From Rutstroemia sp. NJR-2017a BVV2 (lineage: Eukaryota > Ascomycota > Leotiomycetes > Helotiales > Rutstroemiaceae), in the NCBI GenBank assembly GCA_002946415.1, contig NJPS01000010.1:310001-374000 (forward strand): a stretch of 64,000 bases of DNA. Reading direction: 5' to 3'. Below the pieces are notes generated by a model. The model was given only the letters and a program-made list of their open reading frames with translations, was not told the DNA's origin and searched no databases. Shown here piece by piece: positions 12,916 to 23,470 of the stretch; positions within the stretch are counted from its first letter, which is position 1; each line of letters starts with the position of its first letter. The position numbers were made by a program, and so were the translations under genes.

Positions 12916-14361
12916 TCATTCATTCGAACCGACAGTAGCCATATTCCCCGGCTGCCCCTCAGCCCATCCAAGCTCAGGCGCATTGCTCCCATTCGCAAAC
13001 CCATTCATCCTCTTCTCTCTAACCACCTTTCCCTTCCAGAACAACTCCCAGAAATCCGACTGCGCCAACGGATTCGCCGGCGGCAGCGCCACCCTCCTCA
13101 ACAAAACGGCATAAAACGTCTCCTCCGGATCACAGACACCGTTTTCAACACGCTGCTCATCCCATTCCCTCATCAGATCAATTTCCGCTTCATCGAGCGT
13201 CTTAACGCGTAACCTGATCAACTGCACATACGCCGTGAATCTGGCAATCGTATCTTTCTTCCTTTGCGCGAAAGCAGACTCTTCGATCACGGTAAAGGGA
13301 TTACTGTGTAGATTTTTGAACTGATCGCAGATCTGATCCTGGACAATAAGCGCGATATCCTCTTGGGGAATCATCGGATAATACGCAATAATCCTCTTCG
13401 TCACATCCATCTGCATTATTTCCTCAATCCGCGGACCCACGCGCAGAGTTTTCTGATGAAACATCTTCATCGACTCATTCTCGAGGTACAGGCGATTAAA
13501 CAGGACTGCCTCTGGATCAGAATGCACTCTTTGCAGCGCCCGGGCGATGATCTCGTCGTTCTTTGTGCGCAGAAGATGGTTTCGGATCTCGGAGACTTGG
13601 ATGTAGTCGTGTTCGGGGAGAGTGAGGATGTGCGCCATGATTTCGTCTTGGGTGATGACGGCGTAGTTGCCGCATCGGGCTTCGGTCTTCAGGATGTATT
13701 GGAAGAAGTCGCCGCCGGTTTCGCGGAGGACGGCACAGAGGGGTGTGTTGGTGTAGATGAGATAGGGGCGGATCACATGATTCCAGAGAGGGTCGGGTCC
13801 GGTTGGCGCAGGGGCTTCGATGGGGGGACCGCCTCCTAGTAGCTCAGTTAGTGCTTCTTCTGGTGCATTGGGAACATCTACTACCGGTACTTTATGAGTA
13901 GCGACAGTTTCCTGTGCATTTGGAACATCTACTACGGGTGGGTTATGAGTAGCGACTCTTTCTTGTCCATTCGGAACTAGTGCATTCGGAACTACTAGCG
14001 GTGGATTATGTATAGCGACACTTTCTCGTACATTCAAAGCAGCTTCGCCTACTTTACCAGAGTTAGCCTTTCCTCCACGCCCTCTGCCTCCTCGTTTCCG
14101 AGGACGTCTTTCAGCTACAGTTGGAGTGACGTTAGCTCGTTTATTAAGAGAAGCATGACCTGGTACGACTACAGGACCCCCGTTTGTTGCGGGCAGGACG
14201 TTGCTAGTGTTTTCACCGTCCGCTGCTGTAATGGGTGAGAATTCTCCTGCAGTCATGGTGTCTCTAACGTTAGTACTATGCAGCAGGTGAGTATCAATGA
14301 GATGGATAACTTCCTGAAAAGTTCGAATGATTTCGACGTCCGTCATTTGCTTAACTAGCAT
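12916..14361 (-). CDS. Orphan protein with PVVDVPNA repeats
   Basis: Single exon, 481 aa, ATG at 14361. I do not recognise the family. N-terminal 1-75 is mixed; 84-100 is a basic Arg/Gly patch (PRKRGGRGRGGK) that could bind nucleic acid or act as a nuclear signal. Residues about 110-175 hold three degenerate copies of a VATHxxPVVDVPNAxE unit; the C-terminal 190-440 is a well-mixed, probably folded alpha-helical region (DPLWNHVIRPYLIYTNTPL onward). Codon use and length make it a real gene. Likely lineage-restricted; function unknown. Confidence 0.75.
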   Translation of the reverse strand: MLVKQMTDVEIIRTFQEVIHLIDTHLLHSTNVRDTMTAGEFSPITAADGENTSNVLPATNGGPVVVPGHASLNKRANVTPTVAERRPRKRGGRGRGGKANSGKVGEAALNVRESVAIHNPPLVVPNALVPNGQERVATHNPPVVDVPNAQETVATHKVPVVDVPNAPEEALTELLGGGPPIEAPAPTGPDPLWNHVIRPYLIYTNTPLCAVLRETGGDFFQYILKTEARCGNYAVITQDEIMAHILTLPEHDYIQVSEIRNHLLRTKNDEIIARALQRVHSDPEAVLFNRLYLENESMKMFHQKTLRVGPRIEEIMQMDVTKRIIAYYPMIPQEDIALIVQDQICDQFKNLHSNPFTVIEESAFAQRKKDTIARFTAYVQLIRLRVKTLDEAEIDLMREWDEQRVENGVCDPEETFYAVLLRRVALPPANPLAQSDFWELFWKGKVVREKRMNGFANGSNAPELGWAEGQPGNMATVGSNE

Positions 14362-15159
14362 GGGGAAATCGAATGGGTATCCCTGAGTTTATAAGTGGCG
14401 ACGGAGTATTGTTCTGGTCTTGTTAGGGTGAAAAATGTAACAATGCATCTTACCGGCGCTGACAATATCAATGTTGATGGTGGTGCACCGTGCATGTCGG
14501 TGCACTTACTGTGCAAATGGGGTTGTGAGGCAAGGCTTCAGATCTTGTCTTTATGTCGTGGAGAAGTTCGAGTTTATTCACGAGGAATCTTTTAGTTCTG
14601 CTTGGAGATTGACACTTGGATTTTAGAAATGATGGTAGGTATGGTGATGGTGGTAGGGTTAAAGTGATCTATTGATTTGTGTATATTAAAATAGGAGTCG
14701 TTGAGTTGTTCCTCGTTGTACAGTGCAATCTAGGAGGCGTGAAACAAAGAATCGTTGGGATGTGGTGCACAGCATAAAGAAAGACTGTGGTGGAAATAAT
14801 CATCATTGTTTTCAATTTAATGGACCTTTGTTTCTAATTTCCTATATCCTTTCGTAAAGATTGCTCCTGAAGAAAGCCACGCCGTTTGAATATTCCTTGA
14901 ATTAATCTGGGTCTCAGAATAGGTCGATATTAGTATTAGGCTACGAACTTACCTACCGGGTGGGGAGGGCACCCGCCGGGTTAGGCACCTATAGGTAGGT
15001 AACTTAAGGAAGTTGAAAACCCATCTATGGGTACCCGTGGGTGGGTGGAAGGGATGCTATTACCCACCTGTAAGTGCCTACTTCGCAGCCTAAGTAGTAT
15101 TAAACACATTGATCAACCCAAGGCCCTGTGAAGACATGCAACCGATCGTGTGCCTTGAA
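14362..15159. other. Intergenic containing the MITE-like element
   Basis: Apart from the dyad element at 14936-15093, the sequence is ordinary AT-biased promoter DNA of the 481-aa orphan. No gene seen. Confidence 0.5.
14936..15093. mobile_element. MITE-like dyad element
   Basis: 158 bp bounded by imperfect terminal inverted repeats (TTAGGCTACGAA at the left, TTCGCAGCCTAA at the right, one mismatch in 12). It is flanked by GTA on both sides, consistent with a TA or 3-bp target duplication. Inside is a second perfect inverted pair, TTACCTACC (14949-14957) and GGTAGGTAA (14993-15001), plus several GGGT/ACCC palindromes. No coding capacity. Size, TIRs and hairpin content fit a miniature inverted-repeat element; the superfamily is not clear. 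Confidence 0.5.
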
Positions 15160-16041
15160 CTACGCTGACGCCGGCGCTGGCGCCGCTCTAGGGAACGCTA
15201 GAAGCGCTTCGTAGTACTCATTTTCCAAAGCCTTTGCCGCCAGATTCGCAATCATAAAACACAATTCCTGTCCGTTAGTATTAGTAGCCTTCGCCTTATC
15301 CACAATGTCTTGCATCCTCATATCCGGATCATACAAAAACCACAACTTCTTCTCCCGATTCTCCGGCGCCGGGGGGTGTCTCATCGCGAGGTCCAAATCG
15401 CTGAAATTGACCCCGGGGAAAGCTTTCCAGATGTTGATGAAGCGCGGGTCCTGCCGAAGACGTGGAAGTTTCGGATACGTTAGGGCCTCTGCTTTCGGTC
15501 CCCACTCCTGAAGGGTCTTGCCCTTGACGAATTCCATGAGTCGAAGACTCTGTTCTTTGGCGTTTAATCGATTAAATGCTATTGTCCATGCTCGCACGTT
15601 TCGGGCTTTGGTTTCGGCGTGCCATGCTCGTTTTGCGAAAAGGTTGAACAGGAAGTCGAAGGCGAATCGAGGGTCGATGCCTTGGCCGACCATGTCGTGC
15701 CACTCGACGTAGTTCGCTTGGCCCTTGCATAGATTCATGTAGGATTTTTTACTGAGGAGATCCCATGTCTGCTTCATAGTTAGGCCATTTAGGTCACCGG
15801 CTTCGGAGGCATGGCGACTGATGAATTGGAATCGGTCGTCGTGTGAGTACTCGGGCAGGTCCATGAATACCACGTCATTGAGATCGTTTACCCCGCCCGA
15901 TGGTTTGGTGGGCGCCATGTCCGCTGGTAGTGTGTAGTGAACCAGTGCTGATCTGGCTCTGGTGACTATGCTTGGTGCGCTGGAGTATTTGTTGAGAATT
16001 TGTGAGAGCTGCACCTCGGAAAGAAGGCGGTTATCACTCAT
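15160..16041 (-). CDS. Orphan 293-aa protein
   Basis: Single exon from ATG at 16041 (MSDNRLLSEV). The frame opens two codons earlier with a GTG, which I do not use. No family recognised. It is soluble, helical, with many aromatic residues (DDRFQFISRHASEAGDLNG, FDFLFNLFAKRAWHAE), no signal peptide or membrane segment, and an Ala/Pro tail. It neighbours another orphan (12916-14361) in the same orientation; I see no clear homology between the two. Even composition and lack of low complexity suggest a genuine folded protein. Confidence 0.72.
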   Translation of the reverse strand: MSDNRLLSEVQLSQILNKYSSAPSIVTRARSALVHYTLPADMAPTKPSGGVNDLNDVVFMDLPEYSHDDRFQFISRHASEAGDLNGLTMKQTWDLLSKKSYMNLCKGQANYVEWHDMVGQGIDPRFAFDFLFNLFAKRAWHAETKARNVRAWTIAFNRLNAKEQSLRLMEFVKGKTLQEWGPKAEALTYPKLPRLRQDPRFINIWKAFPGVNFSDLDLAMRHPPAPENREKKLWFLYDPDMRMQDIVDKAKATNTNGQELCFMIANLAAKALENEYYEALLAFPRAAPAPASA

Positions 16042-16659
16042 TGTCACAGTTGTGCTGGGTTGAGACTGGGGGTATCTATCCTTTTACACTTTGCTACCTC
16101 TCTTTTATTCCTTAGGTCTAGCTGATGTTACTTGAATTTCTCTTGCAGGGTCGCGCTGTATAAGTGAACTTTTCCTGTAGTCGTACTGTAGTGAACAAGA
16201 TTTTGACGTATAGCCTCCATGCTGAACTTATAGCTCGGTGGTGGTGAATGTTTGATTGTTGTTCTGCCGCAATGGAAACAATCCTGGGGGCCAGTGAATG
16301 AACAACGAAAGGTAACACTGGGATTGAAGGTTTTCCTGTCGTTGCGACTACTACTTCTTGACAAACAAAGTTTCGTAATTTCTAATGCCCAAAATCCTCA
16401 AATCCAGGTCCAGTGCAGTGGCTCGTTTCCAAAATAGATTTCCTTGATGAAGGCAGCACAACGAACTCAAATAGCTCACTCAGGTAAACTCAGACGAATC
16501 ACACTCACCACAAATTCAATTTTTCAGATTCTTGAGTAAGAGCATTTTCAGTATATTTATCACATTTTATTTTCCGTTTAACATGCTTCAGACAGTGACA
16601 GACACATACACGAACTTTGTGATTTAAATCGATTGATACACGGTTCTGTTCTACGGCGG
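16042..16659. other. Intergenic
   Basis: Holds the promoter of the 293-aa orphan and, toward 16500-16660, AT-rich sequence that is probably the eroded 3' part of the P450 relic. No intact gene seen. Confidence 0.5.
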
Positions 16660-17345
16660 GGGTTTTATGAATCATGGCACATCCATATTGATTACAGGAG
16701 CAGTCTCAGCATGAATAGTCTTGCACATAGTCTGTGAGTGTATGATGTAAGCAAGAGCCCGAAATACCACTTGGTATACATTGGTGTTACACTGTTAACA
16801 CTCATTAGCTTTGAATCCAGAGCTTTCATTTCTTTGATTTGTACTTACACCCATATAAACATTAGAATAACGATATCTCCCTCTTCCATACCAAGCTGTC
16901 GCTGCGCTTCTTCCATTGTTGAGATAGCCAAGCTGCGCCAAGACGGTCGCCCTTACGGAGCGTCAAGTATCTCTCTATAGTTTTCTTAACCTTTCCCATG
17001 GGATCTCTTGCCTGGGAAGCTTTTGACCAATTGAACCACATCATCCAGTTGTTGTTATCGAAATCAATAAAGTTGGAAAGAAGATCCGGATCAGTTCTCA
17101 GAATTTGCTTTCCAAAAAAGGCTTGGAGCCCAGCTTTCACAAAGACCTGCTGGCACAACTTGTATAAGGAAACAATGCTCTTTTCTCCAAACCTGGAATA
17201 CTGATGTCTTCTAGGAGTTTTTCTGCTCGCATAGCATCGTTGATCAAGGAAAGGAACTTTGACTGAACAATTGTAAGTTGTTCAAAGTGTTGAAGCTGGA
17301 TATAATATAAGTCGCTTTTGAAATCAAAGAGACTTTTATATTAAG
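16660..17345 (-). pseudogene. Decayed cytochrome P450 fragment
   Basis: Reading the minus strand gives successive P450-like blocks in different frames: FDFKSDLYYIQLQHFEQL with KFLSLINDAMRAEKLLEDI (about 17320-17190), then YKLCQQVFVKAGLQAFFGK with LRTDPDLLSNFIDFDNN (about 17165-17060), GAAWL near 16930, then EEAQRQLGMEEGDIVILMF (about 16910-16850). A GTAAGT donor and a tag-less intron follow, then ALAYIIHSQTM and INMDVP ending at a stop near 16675. At least two single-base frameshifts separate these blocks, and neither the ExxR helix nor the haem-binding cysteine loop is found. The blocks resemble fungal P450s of the CYP7/8-like steroid-hydroxylase type; that subfamily call is tentative. Confidence 0.7.
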
Positions 17346-17726
17346 AGTTGAGTTATTGAATTTCATCTTTAAATATTGGCTTTAAGATAAAAGAAAGATT
17401 TTGTAAAAGATATTAAAATTATGATCTCGGATTTTCTAATAATAATTTTAAGTTTCGGTTTGTTTGAACGAGAGGATTATCTCTTATAGGTTGCACCGAT
17501 GGTTTCCGCGCCAAATATAACACTAGCCCAAAACGGTAACAAACGCGCGATGCTGGACATTTGATCGCAGGCGCCGAAAAGGGTAACTTTCATGCGACTG
17601 GTATACAGCTTTGAAGTTTTCTTGTCAAAGATTCTAGGCCGAATAATAAAGTAGGCGTGCCGTATTCGCCGGAATAGGTGTACCAATGGTCTTAAAGTCA
17701 AGCTGCAAGCATGGTCTTATATCATC
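17346..17726. other. Intergenic left of the retrotransposon
   Basis: AT-rich 17346-17470, then a minus-strand open stretch (17477-17701) that starts only from TTG and has no recognisable family. Possibly more eroded sequence of the locus that the element entered. Confidence 0.4.
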
Positions 17727-17731
17727 GTACG
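17727..17731. other. Left target-site duplication GTACG
   Basis: GTACG directly precedes the 5' LTR and is repeated exactly after the 3' LTR (22861-22865). A 5-bp duplication is the normal product of copia integrase. Confidence 0.93.
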
Positions 17732-17941
17732 TGTGAGATCTAGATCTCTAGAACTGAGGGGATTCGCAGTACAGTACGATTCAGACAGATACATTAGGTC
17801 CATTGGATGCTCCGATATCGGTTTGCATCGATTCAGGTCTCTTTTCCCCACAATATTGAGGATATAAACCCTCTTTTTTCTCTGTATTTTAGTTCTCTAG
17901 ATAGATCAACATCAATGCATTTTTCAGCTCAGAATCTCACA
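17732..17941 (+). repeat. 5' LTR, 210 bp
   Basis: Begins TGTGAGAT and ends ATCTCACA, a perfect 8-bp terminal inverted repeat. GATATAAACCC at about 17861 could be the TATA element for the genomic RNA. Differs from the 3' LTR at position 2 (G here, A there) and at one base near position 173 (A here, G there). Confidence 0.95.
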
Positions 17942-17952
17942 GTTATGAGCCC
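17942..17952 (+). other. Primer-binding site for half-tRNA iMet
   Basis: GTTATGAGCCC starts immediately after the LTR and is complementary to the anticodon arm of eukaryotic initiator tRNA-Met (GGGCUCAUAAC). Drosophila copia and yeast Ty5 are known to prime from a cleaved 5' half of this tRNA rather than its 3' end; this site fits that mode. Confidence 0.8.
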
Positions 17953-18053
17953 TCATTAACTACATTCCGCAACATCAATTCTATCTCCGTTCGCAACGAC
18001 CATCACTTTTAACCCACAATACACCATCACTGTCGCCAAACTACGCTACAAAA

Positions 18054-21000
18054 ATGGCCCGGGAGAGCTCCAATATCTCGAAGACGTACCTAGACGTCCC
18101 AGGAGACTGGAAACCATGGATCACGAACGTAAAATCGCTTGCTCAACGCGACTATGACATATGGCCGTTGATCAATCCTGCTTTAAAAGAAGAACCAGTA
18201 TCCCTTGAGATCCCATCACCACCAGCCTATGTATCCTATAAGGATGGAGCTACGAAGCTGAGCGACTTGGACGAAAAGCAGGAAAAATCATGGAGAGCTG
18301 ATCAAGAGCTCTATAAAATCTACTACCTTATCGTCTACAACGCTAAAGCCATAATGGTGCGATCCATTTATGACTACATCGAAAACACTGTGTCACAACG
18401 CAATAAGATGTATATCAAGGATAAACACACTCTATGGCAGAAGCTCTCAGCGCTGAAAGCACGGCTAGCACCAACAGATCGAGTACGAAAGCTGGAACTA
18501 GTACATCAGTATGCACGATTAAAGCTGTACAACTCAGATCAGAACATTGAAGCTTGGATCCAGCAATGGGAAGATACTTACGCTGAATACACCGAATTGA
18601 AAATAGCGGAGGTCAGCGAGGATGCTTCTCAATACGACTTTCTTATTGCTGTAGCAGAAAGATCTCCAGCGTGGGCAAGTGCATACGAGCTACAACTCAA
18701 TAAAGCAACCAAGGATGCGACTAAGCTGCCCAAATTAGCTGAGATCATCGAGGATTACAGGCAACATTTACGGCTTCAAGAAGCAACTCAAACATCGCAA
18801 TATCATTCCGCAAATGCTGTATTCAAAGGTCATCACGAAGATGGTTCAAGGGTATCGAACAGTAGAGATCGATCGTTATCGAAATGCCCCTGCAACAATA
18901 AAATAAGCTATTCTATTGAACATTGCTGGCAGCTAAATCCAAACAAAAGACCTGAAAACTGGAAATCAAGGCCATGGGCATACAAGAACATAGTCAAAAA
19001 AGCTGAAAAGGATTCAGATTTCAAGCAGCGTCTAGAGAAAGACTATGCAAAAGAATGGAAACGGATTCAACAAGAAGCTAAATCAGACAATGGCGACGAC
19101 AAGGTCCCATCGACAGCATCATCAAAAAGTGACGAGAAGAAGACATTAGGCTCGTTCGCAACAAGCACAGCTCGATCTCCAAACGATTATAAGCTAAAAG
19201 ACTGCTGGATCGTAGATAGCGGCAGCGATGTGTATATCTGCAACAATAAAGCGAATTTCACCTGGACGCATCCAGCGCACGGCAGCGAAATTACTGCCGG
19301 CAAGACAATTTACGCTGTAGAAGCGTATAGAAGATGCCTGGTTGATGTAGACACTAAGGAAGGGGTTGCGCAAATTGAGCTGCGCAACGTAGCACTAATT
19401 CAAGGTTTTATGACCAACATAGTGTCGCTATCGCTGCTAAACAACGGCGGCATCCACTGGAACACTCGTCGCCCATAGCAGCTCGAAGGCACTAACGATA
19501 AACCCTTTTGCAACCTACATCAGGTAGGCCAATATTGGGTTATAAGCCTTTCGAAAAGTTTGGCTGCATTTGCAACTAGCAAATCAGAACCCAAAATAAA
19601 TGAAGTATCTATGACCGAAATACACCAGATTTTGGGGCACCCTGGTCCTGAAGCAACCCAAAGAGTCTTTGAATCAACTGACGGAATCAAATTAACACCA
19701 ACAAAAGAAAAGGCACCTGACTCAACCGAGTGCGAATATTGCGCAATAGCAAAAACGCATCAACAGATCTCGAGATCTAGCCTTAAAGATCATCTTCGCA
19801 ACGGCAAGCCTTTCGACGAGATCGCATGGGATATGATCTATATCAGAGAAGGCTACAATGGCCATCAATATCTGTCGCATATTCGATGTATCAACACCGG
19901 CTACGATCTTGTAGAAACGCACGCAACTGCAAGAGAAGCCTTCCCTTTGTTCGTTAAAATAACGGAATTTATCGAGAAGTATCATGGCTTCAAGATCCGC
20001 TTTGTGATGCTCGACAATGAGAAGAATCTACAGAACGAATTTATTAGCTATTGCATGCAAAAAGGGATTGAAATACAGCGAACTGCACTGCATACTCAAG
20101 CACAGAATGGCGCTGCTGAGGTCGCTGGCAAGCAGCTAGTAATCCGTATGCGCGCTATGAAGTTGGATGCAAATCTGCCACAAACTCTATGGCCAGAAAT
20201 CGCGAAAGCAGCAGCTTATTTAGGTAATCGGACGCCAGCTAAATGCCTTGGATGGCGAACCCTGTTCGAACTAGTCATGGGCATTAAGCCGTTATTAGCA
20301 CATCTCCAGCCATATGGATGTAGAGCATATACTCTAAATAAGAACATACCCAGGCTGGATAAACTTACCGCGAGAGCACATATTGGCTACCTAATTGGGT
20401 ACGATTCGACGAACATCTTCAGGATCTGGATTCCAAGCTTAGAAAAAGTCATCAGAACAAGAGATATCATGTTCAATAAGAAGAAGAAATACGATATTGA
20501 CGACATAGACTTAGCTATGATGGTTAAAGACGGTTTGAATATAGTAATCCACCAGATCGAGATGTCGTTGTTGCCTGACGTTTTACAACTAGTCGATGAT
20601 GAGGTATGGGATACAATTGTGGTTGAAGTGCCAGCTGCGGCAGATTCTCCAAGAGAAGAAGAATCCGATTCTACGTTAAGTGAAGTAAGCGAGGATTCAG
20701 CCAATGAAAGCACAGAAAACGACCAAGATCCGGAAGATCCAGCCAATCAGAATACAGAACAGTCATATGACCCACAAGCTAAGCCTACCGAGCTGGAGCA
20801 TCAACAGCTTCCAACATCTGAGAATTCACAGTTTTTAACTGATTCTGATACCGAAATCACGACTATTGAATCAGCACCTTTAAATGATGAACTTAGCACT
20901 GGCAATACTGCTATAAGAGCATCTGAGATTAGCAGTACAATCGATGCTTCTAACATTTTAGCAGAAGGATATCGAACCCGTAGTGCGCACTCTGTTTTGC

Positions 21001-22622
21001 ACTATGTATTCAGCTCGTTTTTGGCTTCAAGAGACAAAAGGATCTATTGCGATCAGCTCCTATCTGAGCCTACGAACTGGAAGGAGGCAATGAGGCATAA
21101 GTATGTATCAAAATGGCTCAAAGCAGTAGAAAAAGAGCTTAATACGTTGATGTGAAAAGAGATGTTTGAGTATGTTCTGTAACCATCTGATGGTATAATC
21201 CTACTTCTATTGAAATGGGTTCCAAAATACAAATTCGACGCCGACGGCTTCCTAGACTCTTTTAAAATACGTCTCTGCGCGAGAGGTGATTTACAACATA
21301 CCAACGATGATATCTATACGGCAATATTAGCTGTGCAAATCTTTCGAGCTGTTATAGCTATTGCTGCAGCTTTCGACTTAGATATACGGCAATACGATGC
21401 TATTAATGTATTTGTCAATGTGATCTTACATCCACCTATTTGCTGTAAAGCACCGCTAGGATTCGATAAATCAGGGCTTGTTCTTATAGTGCATCGAGTA
21501 CTTTATGGACTCAAGATATCGCCGAATTTGTGGTATTTGCTACTGGTTTCGGTGCTTGAAGAGCTAGGTGTATCGCAAGTTCTAGGTATCAACTGCTTAT
21601 TTACAAATGACTAGCTAACACTTCTTTTTTATATCGACGATATCATTGCGGTTTATCATCCAAAGTATAAAGCGAAAATGGACGAATTCGAGTATAAGTT
21701 GATGTAATGCTTTGAGATCAGAGCTATGGGTGAGATCAACTATTTCCTTGGAATCCGTATTATTCGAAAAAGGGATGAACGAAAGCTCTATTTAATCCAA
21801 AACTCCTACATCGATAAAATCCAAGAACGTTTCAAGATCGAACCTTCGAACTACATTAAAACACCACTGCCGATATAAGAGCTAGTTAAAAACGAAGTAA
21901 TAGTAACAGAATTGTAGATCAAGGTATACCAAAACCGCGTCGGCTGCCTAACATATACAGCTATAATCAGCCGTCCTAATATTACGAAAGCCATTTCGAA
22001 GCTCGTAGAGTTCCAGCAGAATCTATCGCAATCGTATATTGATGCTGCAAATCACTATCTCAAATATCTTATTTCAACAAAGAACCTGGCGATTATATAC
22101 AACGGCAATATCAGCTCAAAGCAGATCTTTATAGCTGCTAGCGATGTAGTATTCAGCGATGATGTAACAACACGATTCAGCTTAAATGGCTTCTGCTTCC
22201 AGCTTTATAGAGGTGTAATCCATTATAAAGCAACTAAATAGCGAACAGTCACTACCTCTAGCACCGAAGCAGAGCTCCTAGCTCTGTCCACAACTGCTAA
22301 GGAATTTATATGGTGGAAGAGACTGTTTGAGAATCTCAATTTCGATCTAGAGTCAGAAATATCCATTTATTGTGATAATCAACAAACGATCAGACTGATG
22401 AACATGGATATATCTAGACTAACTACGAAGCTGAAGCACGTGGATGTACATTCGTACTGGCTGCATCAGGAAGTACAGTCCAAGAAGCTCAAAGTCGATT
22501 GGATCCCAACCGCCGATATGGTTGCGGATGGATTTACGAAGCTTTTAAGCCCTCAAAAGCATACACGCTTCGTAGAGCAACTACGACTAATTGACATTTC
22601 AACTGAACTAGCTACAACTTAG
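18054..22622 (+). pseudogene. copia gag-pol polyprotein with eight in-frame stops
   Basis: One continuous frame of 1523 codons with no frameshift. Gag 1-280; zinc-knuckle remnant CPCNNK...HCWQLNP (about 282-302); protease DSGSD (about 389); integrase zinc motif (H-x-H...C-x2-C, about 524-565) and catalytic core with FVMLDNEKN and NGAAEVAGK (about 645-700); reverse transcriptase with YIDD near 21630; RNase H with TEAELLALS and YCDNQQ. Stops at 19476 (TAG), 21153 (TGA), 21180 (TAA), 21612 (TAG), 21705 (TAA), 21876 (TAA), 21915 (TAG) and 22239 (TAG); natural stop at 22620. Each fits a single C-to-T change in CAA, CAG or CGA, the signature of repeat-induced point mutation or deamination. The longest open pieces are 18054-19478 and 19479-21155. 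Confidence 0.95.
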
Positions 22623-22640
22623 ATACAAAGAATCTAAGCT

Positions 22641-22648
22641 GAAAAGGG
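22641..22648 (+). other. Polypurine tract
   Basis: GAAAAGGG lies two bases before the 3' LTR and is the expected plus-strand primer for reverse transcription. Confidence 0.75.
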
Positions 22649-22650
22649 TG

Positions 22651-22860
22651 TATGAGATCTAGATCTCTAGAACTGAGGGGATTCGCAGTACAGTACGATT
22701 CAGACAGATACATTAGGTCCATTGGATGCTCCGATATCGGTTTGCATCGATTCAGGTCTCTTTTCCCCACAATATTGAGGATATAAACCCTCTTTTTTCT
22801 CTGTATTTTAGTTCTCTAGATAGGTCAACATCAATGCATTTTTCAGCTCAGAATCTCACA
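22651..22860 (+). repeat. 3' LTR, 210 bp
   Basis: Same length as the 5' LTR with two substitutions. Its first bases are TA instead of TG; TG-to-TA is the reverse-strand form of a CpA-to-TpA change and breaks the terminal dinucleotide that integrase uses. Confidence 0.95.
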
Positions 22861-22865
22861 GTACG
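22861..22865. other. Right target-site duplication GTACG
   Basis: Exact match to 17727-17731. Confidence 0.93.
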
Positions 22866-23470
22866 GCTCCTAATTTCTCCCTTTTTTCTCGGAGCCGTAT
22901 AAATCGCTATACTGAGGGATTTTTCGACCATTTCCGGGGTATATCCATCAACCTGCGTAATAGTAGTTGCATGCAGCACTAGTACCCCCGGCATGAACGG
23001 AAACATGATGGTGGCCGTAAAGCCGGGAAGCATGTAGCCTGTTCTTACTTACAGTAGCAATTTTGTACATACGAAGTGTAGTACCCACATCGTTAATTGC
23101 CCGTTCAACAAGCTTCTCCTCTTGTCGCCTGAGTCACCTTATTGCCTAACTGCACTCAAAACGGTGCATAGGGCAATATGTAGGTGATCAAGGCTGATTC
23201 ATATTAATCATGGCATAAGGCCCTTCTATATAGTCCTTTATGTACAAGATCATCCGATGTTTTAGATTGCTGTGCCTCCATTCGGACCGACACCTCTCAT
23301 GCCTACGCCAACAGAGTATAAAGACAGGTATACTGCCTATCCATTCCTCCCAGGAAGTCATCAACAGTCACATTCTCTGCATCGTCAGCAAATTCGCACT
23401 CGTTGTCAATCTCAACTCACTCTCACTCTCTACTCGGTCTCAACGTTCGCAACATCAGCGCCGACAAAAC
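22866..23470. other. Intergenic between the retrotransposon and the lipase
   Basis: Includes a TATAAA at 23317-23322, about 150 bp before the lipase start, a good core-promoter candidate. A minus-strand open stretch (22870-23033) runs toward the insertion site but has no recognised family. Confidence 0.5.

Larger units (their letters stand above)
17732..22860 (+). mobile_element. Ty1/copia LTR retrotransposon, full length, coding-defective
   Basis: 5129 bp with two 210-bp LTRs, a primer site, one gag-pol frame (18054-22622), a purine tract (22641-22648) and a 5-bp target duplication. Gene order protease, integrase, reverse transcriptase, RNase H marks it as copia (Pseudoviridae). The LTRs differ at two of 210 positions, so insertion is recent, yet the reading frame has eight stops (see the pol entry). 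It cannot encode its own polyprotein as it stands. Confidence 0.97.

Noticed and set aside
17477..17701. Minus-strand frame next to the retrotransposon, perhaps continuous with 22870-23033 before insertion
   Set aside because: Joining the two sides across one GTACG gives a stop within a few codons, and the left part has no ATG, so an interrupted gene is not supported.
18054..22622. Stop-codon reassignment (TAA/TAG read as Gln) as an explanation of the open copia frame
   Set aside because: Host genes in the window end normally at TAA, TAG and TGA, and one of the eight stops is TGA, so mutation explains the pattern better.
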